Assembly (NCBI GenBank): GCA_032622095.1 | Contig: CP136065.1 | Span: forward strand, 113,623,195 to 113,687,194 | Reading direction: 5' to 3' | Source: Siphonodentalium dalli | Taxonomy: Eukaryota > Mollusca > Scaphopoda > Gadilida > Siphonodentaliidae | DNA length: 64,000 nucleotides | Part shown: positions 49,060 through 60,449 of the stretch, one piece after another | How positions within the stretch are numbered: position 1 is the first letter of the stretch | Layout: each line of letters begins with the position of its first letter | Notes under the pieces: generated by a model | The model's input: the letters and a program-made list of their open reading frames with translations, nothing else | What the model was told of the DNA's origin: nothing | The model's database searches: none | Made by a program: the position numbers and the translations under genes

Positions 49060-49500
49060 TAAGTCGGAGTTATGCCCCTTTGTCGACTTCGCAGTTGTTT
49101 GTATTGTCCGGATGATAACTTGAGCAATATTCAACAAAATGTCTTGAAATTTGGTACGTATATCACATTTGAGACACATGTGAAGTTAGATTTTGATCGT
49201 GGCCTGATGATTGTTGGCAGAATTATCAGACGGAGGAGTTATTCCCCCTTTGCAACTTAGAAATCGGATTTTTTGGGTTTGCCTGGGTGATAAATTGATC
49301 AATGCTCAACAAATTTGTTTTATATCCGATGTGTGGTTCAAATTTGAGGAGACACGTGTCAGTTTCAAATTTGGTGATGGTCCGTTGATTTTTGACGGAG
49401 TTATGCATCTATTTCGACTTGGAAATCACACTTTTTGGGTTGTCCGAATGAGAAATATACAACATAATTTCTTGATATTTAGACATTTGAGAAAACGCCG
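49060..49500 (+). repeat. Two to three diverged units of about 185 bp
   Basis: Words GACGGAGTTATGC, CAACTTAGAAATC, TTTTTTGGGTT and a TTCAAATTTG-GACACGTGT stretch recur at 49050, 49225 and 49395. Confidence 0.65.
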
Positions 49501-50121
49501 GTCAAGTTCGAAAATGGATGATCACGGTTCGATGAACCACCTTTGAGAACACAACGGTAATTAAGTGATTGGAGTAAAACTTTCCCAGAATTTGACTTCT
49601 TTGTTCTTAAAGATACTCAATCCGATTCGATGGTCACCATATGATCAGATTCCAACAACAACAACAACATTTTTAGAAATGCCGCTTCAGTTATCAGAAT
49701 CCATTAATTGCCAAACAATAATGCCAACCACTGTCAACTATAGTATAAAATTGCCACGGCGACACAAATAGTATTATCAGCATCTATCTGGGGCCCCTCC
49801 CCATCCCTGAATCGAACGGCACCAAGTTGACATCATAAAATTTAAACAATACTATTAGATTTATCGAATCATAGAGATGATTTTATATAAATTTGACGAA
49901 AATCGGCGACTAAATAAATTTTTTAATTGGTGCCACCTCCCCAGCCCTGACTCAAAATGCAACATGTTGGCATCTTTAAACCACACTATTAGATTCATCG
50001 CATCGTGCAGATGATTATTATAAATATATTTGATGGAATTCGGCGACATAAATATTATCGGTTTAGGTGCCCATCTCCCTTCCGTCCTGACTCGAACGGC
50101 AAACACTTTGGCACCATTAAC

Positions 50122-50190
50122 CCGACTGGCCGCAAAAGCGGCCAGCCAGAAAACGTTCATACACCCGACTGGCCGCAAAAGCGGCCAGCA
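50122..50190. repeat. Two copies of a hairpin CTGGCCGC-AAAA-GCGGCCAG
   Basis: Two 20-base hairpins with perfect 8-bp stems and AAAA loops lie 43 bases apart, each preceded by CCCGA. Confidence 0.85.
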
Positions 50191-50689
50191 GCATTCAGCG
50201 ACAGCATAAACCTATGTAGCATGTGTATACATGTTATAACCATTGATATATCCACTTATATCTATGTAAATGATCCCAAGGAACTTCAGCACTGCCATGG
50301 GTGCATGTGTATGAGTTTGTTGCCGACTAGTTGGGGTAGAAAAACATGCGCAAACGCACAGCGCAGAATTCAACAAACGTACATTATTTGAAGCGATTCG
50401 GGTAACGCTCTACATTGTTGCGCGGTTCGCAGGATTGTAGAAAGACACCATTTCGATCACTCTTTTTTGTTTAAATTAGTATTGCATACATAATCAGTGT
50501 TCTGTCATATGTGAGGAAGGCGCGCGCAATTTCTTATTTGAGTCGATTTGTTTCGCGCATGCGCATAGGATAAAATGATAAAGGTATGGATTTTTGTGAA
50601 ATGATACAATCACATCAAGGATCTCCATAGTACATAAATTTGCGTTATACAGCTGCACGTTTTGACATTGCACCAGAGTAGTACTGTGG

Positions 50690-51660
50690 AAATGGGTTGC
50701 ATGGTCACAATACCATCTAGTCCGATCTACTTACGCGTGTACATTACAAACACGTGGTCAAATCGTGCATTATTGAGCAATTATGTAGTATCGTGGCACC
50801 ATTGGAACATGACCATCACCGTGCCCTATATGCGATGTCTAAAACGGGACGTAATGCCATTGAATGCACAGGGAAGTGGTGTCATTCGATCTCTTGGGCT
50901 ATATGCTTAGCAAACATTTATACCGTTAAATACAAACTACATGTAGGTTCAATCTTCTGACCTGATGTATCTCCAGTTTCACAATAGGGTATTGACTGCG
51001 TAGAAAATGTCGTTTCTTAGCGCGGAATTATACGACGTTATAAGCTATAATTGCATTATACTTTCAGTTCCGGGTAGTTGCTTAGAAACCGTTACCAGGG
51101 AGTGATCGTGTGTCAAAGTTTACCGTTCTAAAAACAATACACAGTGGCACATGGGAACATACCTGTAAAATGTCAGACATGTAGCACCATTTGAACATAA
51201 CCATCAGCATGTGCATGCCAAGAATGTCTAAATTGGGGCATAATACATTTGGATTCACAGGGCAATGGTGTCATTCGATCATTTGGGGTATTTGCTTAGC
51301 AACCGTTGCTACCCTTAAATACAAGTTAGGATCAGACTTCTGGCCAGATATATCTCTAATTTCACAATAGGGTGTTGACTGCATCAAAAACGCCATTTCC
51401 TTGGGCTGAATTACGACCGTAAAAGCTATAATTGTATTTTACTTTCAATATCGGGTAGATGCCTAGCAACCGTTACCAGGGAGTGACCAGGTGGCAATGT
51501 AACCAGATCGTAAAATAATCAGTGGTCCATGGGGAACATACATCTAAAGTTTCAGAAATGTGACACCACTTGAACATAAACAACACCACACATCTAAACA
51601 CTGGCCACACTATAAAAAATACCACTGGGAGCCCAGGGTCAGGGTGTTGATCGTTGTGGG
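50690..51660 (+). repeat. Three tandem units of about 385 bp
   Basis: The word GCACCATTTGAACATAACCATC or its variants recurs at about 50795, 51182 and 51559. TTTCACAATAGGGT and CCGTTACCAGGGAGTGA recur at matching spacing. Confidence 0.75.
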
Positions 51661-52823
51661 GAGCCAGGGTTCAAAGGGTTAAACCACACCCGGGCCATTA
51701 GACAACACGGATGGACGACGGACATATATACGGCCCTGGTGATTATAATAGTCGTTCGAAATGTTTCGGGGGGGGGCAATAACTACAACTGAGAAAAAGT
51801 ACACACTATTCCCATACAATTTCCCCAAAATGTTCCACATCACTTTAACCTGGACAACCCTGCTAGTAACTACATATATAAATATATAGTGGATGTCGAC
51901 GACTATAACATTCTTATCAACGTTAGTGCCTCTCTCCTCTCCATTCCTGACAAAAATGGCAAATGTGGCGTCTTTAACCAACATGATTTGTCATTAGATC
52001 ACACGATTATATTATTCGTATCATGGAAAATAATAAGTATCAATTTTGTGGAAATATGCGCTAAAAATATTGTTATCAATTTTTGTGTCCCTCTCCCCGT
52101 CCATTCAACCCACATTATTTTATTCGTCGTATCATAGGAGACAGAATGTGCGTGTATATGAATTTTGTGGAAATTGTCGCTGAGCACAGTAGTATCAGTT
52201 ATTGTGCCCCTTCCCTCCCCTTTCATGACTAGACCGGCGCCACTTTTGACATTTTAATACACACCATTAGATTCCTAATTCCTCACATCATGTAGATGTT
52301 TGGTGCAAATCGACGACTAAACAAATTCTTATGAAATTTATTGCCCCCTCCACATCTCTCACCCAAAAAGGTGCAAATTTGGCGTCTTTCACCACACGAT
52401 TAGATTCCTCGTATCATGGTATCAATTTGGTGGAAATCGGAGCTAAAACGATTTTGTATCAATGTTCCCCTTCCGTGCACCCTGACTCGAACGATGCCAC
52501 TTTTTACATTTTTTTAAACCACACCATTAGACTTCTCATATTATGGAGATGATTATGTATAAGTTTTGTGGAAATTGGAGACAAAACTCTTGCTGCTCCT
52601 CTCCCTTTTCTATCCCTGACAACAACAGCGTCACTTTAGAAAATTCTAACCCGTACCATTATCTTCCTAGTAAAAAGTTACCCCTGTCAGACCCCTTTTG
52701 TCCCCCCCCCCCCCCGTGAATTTCTATAGCACAGACTGACCGAGGGACAGACAGACATCCGAAAATAAAGATATATAGATATAGACATAGAAGATAGAAG
52801 AAGATATATGAATATAAATATGG

Positions 52824-53400
52824 AAGTGTCAATGGCACTGTAGCTCAACTTCGGCAGGCGTTAATGTTATGCCGAATGGTCAATATAATAATACAGAATA
52901 AGGAACGTCAAAACCAATTTTAGTGAAGGGATTGTATTGTGTAGATCATTTCAAACATTTGCGAGGTATTTAGTCATGCAAAGAGTAATGTTTTTCATCG
53001 AAACTAGTTAAATTTCGATAGCTCCCATCTATAGGTGATCCCAATTAAGCGTGCCTGTAAATTTTCAACAACAAAAAACAATTCTGCAATAAACGCGGGC
53101 TGCATGGTGTGCATGCATGCATGTCGATGGAATCAAATGTGAAATACGACGCTTGCAGACGGTCATGTTTCTTAACAAATTTTGGAAAAAATCGATGGCT
53201 TCAAGCTGAAGGTCACACAGAAGATCCATATGAAGTCTGCTGACGATCGGATGAAGGATGTGGCTGTCCTGAAGAATTTAGTCAAGCAAAGCAAAAGAGT
53301 AAAATCCAAAATGGGCGCTGTCTGTCATGTTTAAAAAAGAAAGAAATTAGGAACAATTCGATGGCTGGTGTCTGGTCCTAGATTTTTGATACACGATATG
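52824..53400 (+). mobile_element. Tandem-core element copy D, truncated
   Basis: The left end GTGTCAATGGCACTGTAGC matches 26391. Decayed core words follow (GTCATGCAAAGAGTAA, GATCCATATGAAG, AAAATCCAAAATGG). No right hairpin is found. Confidence 0.65.
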
Positions 53401-53519
53401 CCCCGTTATATGGTATAATTTTAGCTGTCCTGCAGCCTTCATTAAAAAACAATTATGGTAGGTTAGTTGTTGGTCGAATAATGAAACATCCGTTGCCGGG
53501 TGAGTGGCGGGGTTATATA

Positions 53520-53745
53520 TTTGGAATGGAATGGAATGGAATGCTTTAATAACTCAATCACGAAATAATAGATGAAGAAGAAACATATGTATACACTATT
53601 TACAACATAGTCATCGTCATCTTCATGTTGTCCTCATTTTCATAATCATCACCAACCATCACCATTACCACCGTCATCTTTGTATCTTTATTATGATCAT
53701 CATCATCATCATCACCATCAGCATCATCATCATCATGATGGTTGG
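53520..53745 (+). repeat. Microsatellites: (GGAAT)n and (CAT)n
   Basis: GGAATGGAATGGAATGGAAT is at about 53523, and a CAT/ATC-rich run with GATGATGG at its end is at 53605-53745. Open frames of repeated Asp, His and Ile here are repeat artefacts. Confidence 0.85.
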
Positions 53746-54380
53746 AGCTTTCGTTGTACACCAAAACAAACTCGCTATCGGTCGTACCACGCAATTACAA
53801 ATTACATCCCATTGTTTGTCATTTTGTCCCGTGACCCGCGTCCCGCCCCGCGGTGTGTCGTGTCCCTCCCATTCATCAGTTTGTCATGTCCCATTAATTG
53901 ACAAAATCAGGAAAACGTTATTTTAGAATTTGTCACGATAGCGCATTTCCTACGCCATGTCGATACCAAAGCATGACAGTATACCATTTACAAAACTACA
54001 TTAATGCACTTTTCAAACAAGTTCATCACAGGTGCAAATATAAATAAGGATTATTCCCCCTACGCCGTTCCTGGAGCTCTTGTCATTTTTATTGGCATTC
54101 ATCGATAATGGAGCTATGTATGTGGTCGGTGTTCACATGTGCATTGCCGGCAGGAAATCAAACAGTGTGAATATGTTTAGTGGTTGTACAACACAACTCT
54201 ATGTCGCTTTCATTTTGTGATCAATTTCTGTTATCTCTACTGTTGTACTTAACTGATCGTTGTGTACGGATTCATCACCGCTAGTGGAGACTATATATGG
54301 TCGTCTCTCTGCTTACACTTTGGATATCACGTTGAGAAGTTTTCAACTTGCATCTGGATTATACTTATGGGAAATCTGAT

Positions 54381-54635
54381 ATGAGTTGTCCGTTCAGTCA
54401 CGGTCTCACCAAGGGGCCGAATTTGAAAAGTGATGGGAAAGTTAACAGTTCTTCCTCAAATTCTTCAGAGAAAGCCCACCATGGAAAGCAAGATGACAAC
54501 GAACGAAAAGTTAGCAATAACTCAACCAATAGTTCTATATCAACCACCGAGTCTGATGACAACCTCAAAGAGGGGACCAGGAAGCTTTCTCTCTCAATAT
54601 TGGTCGAAGCCCTAGGAACAGTTCTCATACCAGTG
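54381..54635 (+). CDS. First coding exon of an unrecognised, possibly membrane-anchored protein
   Basis: Seen: an ATG at 54381 opens 85 whole codons, ending at a near-perfect donor (CAGTG|gtaagt). The protein starts MSCPFSHGLTKGPN, then has a polar stretch of about 45 residues rich in Ser, Asn, Lys and Asp. It ends in a hydrophobic run, SLSILVEALGTVLIPV (residues about 70-85), interrupted by the exon border. An upstream extension in the same frame has no ATG, so 54381 is the natural start. The composition (disordered N terminus, then a hydrophobic helix) suggests a membrane protein whose first transmembrane segment is split by an intron; this is inference. I searched the plus strand to 64000 and saw no convincing second exon. 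The regulation is not readable, though 53900-54300 is unusually free of repeats. Confidence 0.6.
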
Positions 54636-54639
54636 GTAA

Positions 54640-55590
54640 GTATATAATATACACATGCAGTTTGCACACGATATAATTATATCGACCGTTTACATCAATG
54701 TATCTAACACTCGGTTGGTGTGCACGTGCACTGAACAAGAATCGTCGCCTATTGTTCGAACAGTGTGTACGTTCTTGGAAAACTCACTCCAAAATTTTAA
54801 ATATATAACTAAGTGATCATTTGGTTACTTGGAATGTGTTGTCTCCAGCCTGCCTTTATGAAGATTATAAAGTTTGACAACATGACAGCGTTCCACGCAG
54901 AAATCCACACTCTCCAATTGTATCGTAGCAGGGCAGAGATGTGTAATACATGAACACTCTCTTCGATCTGTAGAAAAAGTTACAATTTTTCTTGCAACAT
55001 ATTTTGTTAATAAGCATATATAGTCCCTATACGAATATAACTCATATTTTTATCGACGCCGTTTGATCTTCAGGAAGTGACACATACCAGTCATTACAAT
55101 GTTTAACTAAGTTTTCAGGGCCCCATAATATTTGTTATGAAACTTATTAAGATTTTAGGGTATAAAATAACATGTTTCGAACGAGACCTCCCACCATAAA
55201 AACAATAATATCTTGTTTGATATTTAATTAAATAGCTATCTATTTTATTATTATTTCGATGCTTTAAAGGAGTAGTAATAATTATGTTGTTAATTTTTCA
55301 ATAACAAAATGGCATTCTTTGGTATCTATATATAGGTATAGTTTATATGTCACATTTGGTTTTTTAATTTTTGTTCAGAAGAACAAAGCAAATAAAAATA
55401 ACTGTGTTAAATCATGTCATATTTTGTTGTCATAATTGAAGATCTGAAACCCTGAATACCTCTTTAACTTGTGTTTGATATAAAGATGACCGTTATAATG
55501 TTTGACAATGCATGCATGCCCACCATCTGCTATAACCCCTAAAAAGCGGCCGTAGTGGATTCATTTAGCCCCGTTCCGTGGTTTCAGAGA
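54640..55590 (+). other. Downstream of exon 54381: probable intron, no feature
   Basis: The region is AT-rich and starts at the exon's donor. No acceptor followed by a convincing continuing frame was found. Confidence 0.4.
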
Positions 55591-55598
55591 TTTATCCA

Positions 55599-55743
55599 GC
55601 CCCGGTTCCGTGGTTTTAATGCTACAGATCAAATTTCTCGAGTAGCATTTCCATATATGGAGCTTTTGAATATTCATGACTTCCATATATGGAAATGCTA
55701 CTCCAGAACTTTGACCTGCAGCTCTAAAACAACGGAACCGGGC
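55599..55743. mobile_element. 145-bp hairpin MITE
   Basis: CCCCGGTTCCGTGGTTTTA and CATTTCCATATATGG on the left are mirrored on the right. A partial extra copy of the end (CCCCGTTCCGTGGTTTCAG) sits just before it at 55569. Confidence 0.75.
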
Positions 55744-56829
55744 CTGTGGGTCCAACATGGCCGCGAGTTAGTGACAGGGCGTATTGGTTAAATTAGTTGG
55801 GCGTTGAATAAAAAATAACAGGACATGAATGAAATGTGTAAGCAAGAAACATAAAATACACGACAATGCATGTTGACACGTATCATGTCGAAAAAGTGCT
55901 GTTGATTGTTTAACAGTTTTTCAATGTCCATTCTAGAAAGGGGAAGACACTCACAACAAATCAATAATCATGGCGACATTTTAAATGGGATTATATGCAA
56001 TTATATAATGCTAATATATGAATATCAAATGGTATAACTGGAACATATAAGGAACTTAATGAACTTACTGATCAACTTAGTGTAAAATACATGAAAGCCT
56101 ATACTACCAGAGCCCTAACACTTGTAAACTAGCCGCTCTTTTATACTCCCGAAATCACGAGACAGTTAAAAATCTGTCGGTGTTTATTTAGAAGGTCCTT
56201 GGTATATTTGGGTCCCATCGAGGCTTATTCACATCCAACCTGTCGAACTGAAACAGTGCACGCAATTACCGAATATCGACACACAACACTTTTCTCTTTT
56301 TATGTCATATACAATTTATACATATATACTTGTATATTGACATATGCACGTTTCCATTCATATTCTGGCACCATGTGGTTTTCTATGACCAAATGCATGC
56401 AAGACATACCGTGCAAAGTTGCCAGCGTATATGAACGTATGGCACAAGAACGCTGCCGATTTGTTCCAAATGAAATCTCGAACAAGACCAACGTTTTTAT
56501 GGAGTATGTTGCACACGACACAACAGGAGAAGGGCTATAATAAGTTGCTCCAAAGTTCCGAACATGACTTTTATGAGTTTGGGATGAGATTATTTTTTTC
56601 ACACGAGAAAGCATTGACGACAAGTTTCGACACAAAACGTACAAGTCCACTGGGATAACATATCGGCACCGATAAGCGTTTTATCCATAATAATTAGTTT
56701 TTTCGCACGTCAACATTAATAACCTGGTTTACACAACTATTTTCTCATTCTGTAAAAAAACAAAACTTGTTATTGATTTGTTTATATTTATTCAGACTCT
56801 TTTATGTGAAGAAATACTGCAGTTATTTA

Positions 56830-56984
56830 AGAAATAACTCTTGTTTTTCGATTAAGGTTATGCAGTTATAGTTATATAACCGAAAAGTTTGAAGACAAAT
56901 TATATAACGCGCTTCGCTATATATACCAGTCTTCAAACTTTACGGTTATGACTCATATCCTTAATCGAAGCATGAGTTATTTCT
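56830..56984. mobile_element. 155-bp TA-flanked hairpin MITE
   Basis: TA stands at 56828-56829 and 56985-56986. The ends are AGAAATAACTC and GAGTTATTTCT, and inner stem words TCGATTAAGG and AAGTTTGAAGAC are mirrored. Confidence 0.75.
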
Positions 56985-58254
56985 TATAAATTAATCCGTC
57001 ATTTGCTGGGGAATTACCATAAGTAGAAGGTAGAAGTAAAACGAGCGAAAAACTCTGAGTTAATTTTTTCGAAGAAAATAACATAGAAAGTTGCCTGACA
57101 ATCCGTCACTCGGATCTCTAATTGTTGGTTGATAAAGTGGAGTCATCAATTTATCGTTTTTGATTGGATATTGGCAAGTGCTTGGTCACTCAATTGCGCT
57201 AGACATGTTCCTGATATATTTCTGCTGTTGTTATTTTGATTTCTGTGCAAATGTTAGCACGCGTCTTGCTGAGTTCTTTATGTATTTGCATGGGGCACGG
57301 ATGATTAGCAGTATACGGTGATTGGCAGGGCGGTTCTACCCGAAGGAGTTCTAATGCAACATCGAAGTTCCCTTTTAAATCGTAGAAAGTATCGAATAGT
57401 TTTTATATACATTTTAGGCTCGCGGTATATAGGCGTGGTCTATTATTTTTCTATAATTCGAATGATATCCTACTGTTTAAAACAGCTTGTAAATTTCATC
57501 AACAGATCCACCCTGAATGTGTGAAAAATTCTATTTTATTTGTTTCCCTCCTCCCCCTCCGGGAGGATGTCCATCAAAATGTTCGTAAACCAGGCTTTGA
57601 TATTAGTCCAACGGAGATTTATTTACTGCCACGACACCACTTACATAAATAGACATGGCTAATTCAATATCATGGTCACCGTCTCATAGAAATAAATCTC
57701 AAATGCGTCACATACGGGTAGTACTTATCAATGAGATCAATCATCCACCATGAAAATGACGGACAAGGGATTGCTCTTTTGCGACAAAAAATGGCGCCTT
57801 TATATCGTGTGTCATCGAGTTTGTTAGGGCAAAGGTGCAAACCAACATGATCTTATCATCACATAAATGCCGCGTTATGACATGTGTTGCCACTTAGGAA
57901 ATTAAAAGCATTTGTGGAATACGTGACTACAGTCAACGCTGAATAGTCACTGACGTCAAACTTCTAGTCCTGTGTCTAGACTAGGGTTTATATGTTCAGA
58001 AATAAACCGTCGGATACACCATCGCTGCCTTTATTATAAGGCATTCCCGATAGATATTCCGTTACATGTCGTGCTACGGTCACTCAAGTCCAGATCTCCC
58101 CACTTATCCTTTGATTGACCGTCGATTTTTTGTCGGACTTGGCTGGATATGGAGTTAATCCCCAGTCAAGTTTGCCGCATGCTGAGCGATTTCCAGTCTG
58201 CTCACTACCATATCCTTAAAGAGCTGTGGATATTAAGCTGTCAGTCTATTATCT

Positions 58255-58650
58255 ATGGAATCCTATATATATATTAGGGCCACTTGCTAATTGCGCTTTC
58301 GGCGCGCGCCGAAAGCGACAAAAAGTGCGCCATTAGTAACGCGCCGAAAGCGACAAAATGTGCGATATTAGAGCATGTTTCGGCGCGCCTAAAGCGACAA
58401 AAGGTGCGCCGTAACGGCGCACATTTGGTCACTTTCGGCGCGGCGCACTTTTTGCCGAAAGCAACACAAGCGACAAAAAGTGCGCCATTAACGCATGTTT
58501 CGGCGCGCCGAAAGCGACAAAATGTGCGCCATTACGGCGCACATTTTGTCGCTTTCGGCGCGCCTAGAAACATGCGCTAATGGCGCACTTTTTGTCGCTT
58601 TCGGCGCGCGCCAAAAGCGCCATTAGCAAGTGGCCCTAATAGGATTCCAT
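58255..58650. mobile_element. GC-rich, highly palindromic element
   Basis: TTAGGGCCACTTGCTAAT at 58274 is mirrored at 58622-58639, and the still-outer ATGGAATCCTAT is mirrored too. Between them, CGCGCCGAAAGCGACAAAA and GTGCGCCATTA words recur about eight times in both orientations. The 98-codon open frame is a consequence of the repeat. Confidence 0.82.
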
Positions 58651-58659
58651 AATTATCAC

Positions 58660-60190
58660 AATCATGGAGTAAAGAGAACGTGGACGTTCAGCTATCAGTC
58701 TATTAGCACATGGAGTGAAAAACACGTGGATATTTAGTACTGTTGAAACCTCAATGAAGATGGAGAGACTCATCGAAGTTCACCAGTATGCAGGGCCAGC
58801 AGGGTCACAATTCGAAGTGCTAATTTATATATTGTAGAATGTGAAAACGTATTTCCAATGGTAAAACACTGACATTGGATAATTAAAGCTAAAACTTCAT
58901 ATTATAGACCGATAAAGAGATGTTTAGTTGCCAACAAGTATTTCCAATTGTAAAATCTAAGAATCTTTGAACAATGCTCTAAATTAAAAATGTGAGAAGT
59001 GATTTTCAGTCAAACTTTAATATTGCGAAATGTAAAAAGTAGGCCTATTATTTCAATCATAAAATCCCTATATTTAGAACACAAAACTAGCAAATTATAT
59101 TGTACCATGGTAAAAGTAAATTAATTTGACAAGACAAGTTTTTTTTATTTTCCTCAGAGCTCCATTAAATTCACGAAAATAAAAACTACGATATTCGGTA
59201 TTGCAAATTAACTATTAAATTATAATTATTAGCTTTTATAAGCTGGAAGTTGACTGTAATGAAACCTTGCTCTTGAAACTCAAGTTTTAACGAGACTGGC
59301 CCAAGCGGAGATATGAAGTAGTCCCAAGTGGAGATGTGGTGTTGGCCCAAGCGGAGATCTGAACCTCTATATACTTTTCGCCAAATTTGTTGCTCTACCA
59401 TGTGCGTGGAACACGTTGGTGTCAGTACCATAGGGTTGGAGATAAAATGCTATAGAGCTCTGCAAAGCATGATCACGAAATCTTGTACATATGTAACAAT
59501 TGTGTGTTTAAATGTATTGTATCGGACACGGAGCTTCATAAGTTGATAAAAATAGTTCCCCCGTCCCTTGTGTCAGAAAAGTGATGGGGAAACTAGTTGT
59601 ACCAACTTATGAAGCTACTCGCCCGAGTTTTATATTAGTATATCAAAAATAAGTTTCAAGCCAACTCAATCGTGATATACCCGGGTTGCAATAAACGTCA
59701 TACATGCACTGGGAATATGATGGTTTCATAACAATGCAGAACCATGGGTTATTACATCACTAACATTAATGTAACAATTCACCGTCATCAACATTTATAC
59801 CTAAATTATACCCTGCCCTTACATTGTATATGTATATCTAACGCGGATAATACTACACGTGTCACGTGTACACAATTAACTTATGAATGTGCCCTGTTAT
59901 TTACTTACATATACTCAGTATATCAATCAACGAGTAATTTAAACTATTTATCTGAAACGTATTTGTCGTGGGAACACCATGGCTGCAAATTTTTTTTTGG
60001 AAAAACCGAATATATTAACATCCCTGTCACCCCCCTCTCGTTTCTAGTAAACAGTTGGGGAATTCATCCAATCCTCGACCTCATCGAACCTGATCTATGC
60101 CATAATATTAACTAGACTATATGGTCACGATTCGAAGTATGCGATTATCAGCCTGCGCCGGGCGATCGACAAGAATAGATTATTTCTTCA
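58660..60190. other. Gene-free stretch with one small hairpin element
   Basis: 59532-59617 is a hairpin (AGCTTCATAAGTTG mirrored, with TAGTTCCCC inside). The 123-codon frame at 59744 has no recognisable domain and no splice support. Confidence 0.45.
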
Positions 60191-60328
60191 TTCAATCATC
60201 ACGTATTCCGGACTGACCTCTCGGCGCCATTTTGACATTATTTAAATAACTCACGAACTGTTCATCGATTAGAATATTACTAACGAACGGACGATATAGA
60301 TCACGAGACAACACCGATGGAAACTCAC

Positions 60329-60443
60329 CCCTCTGCTGAATTTTAAAGACCGGATTGTTATGATATAGCACATAATATTCTGCATCTTTTGAAGCTTGTT
60401 TGCCATATGTTTTTGTGTTTTCTAAATTTAACATTTTAGCCAT
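60329..60443 (-). CDS. Possible first coding exon, minus strand
   Basis: An ATG at 60443 in a good context (A at -3, G at +4) opens MAKMLNLENTKTYGKQ and 38 codons in all, then a plausible donor (GAGGG|gtgagt). The residues are mixed and protein-like, although Lys/Asn-rich as expected for AT-rich DNA. No continuing exon was identified to the left, and no family is recognised. It could also be a chance open stretch. Confidence 0.22.
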
Positions 60444-60449
60444 TTTTGT

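Larger units (their letters stand above)
49613..52800 (+). mobile_element. Long interrupted tandem-core element
   Basis: The head (49613-49765) matches 5448-5590. Units of about 150-180 bases with GGAAATCGG, CCCTGACTCGAACG, TTTAAACCACACCATTAGA run at 49790-50120 and again at 51885-52680. The end carries AGGGACAGACAGACA and a TATATAGATATAG stretch. The middle (50122-51880) is foreign. Confidence 0.65.

Noticed and set aside
53600-53926. Asp-, His- or Ile-rich open frames
   Set aside because: They are translations of the CAT/ATC microsatellite.
58284-58580. 98-codon frame rich in Ala, Arg and Lys
   Set aside because: It is a direct product of the CGAAAGCGACAAAA repeat and its complement.
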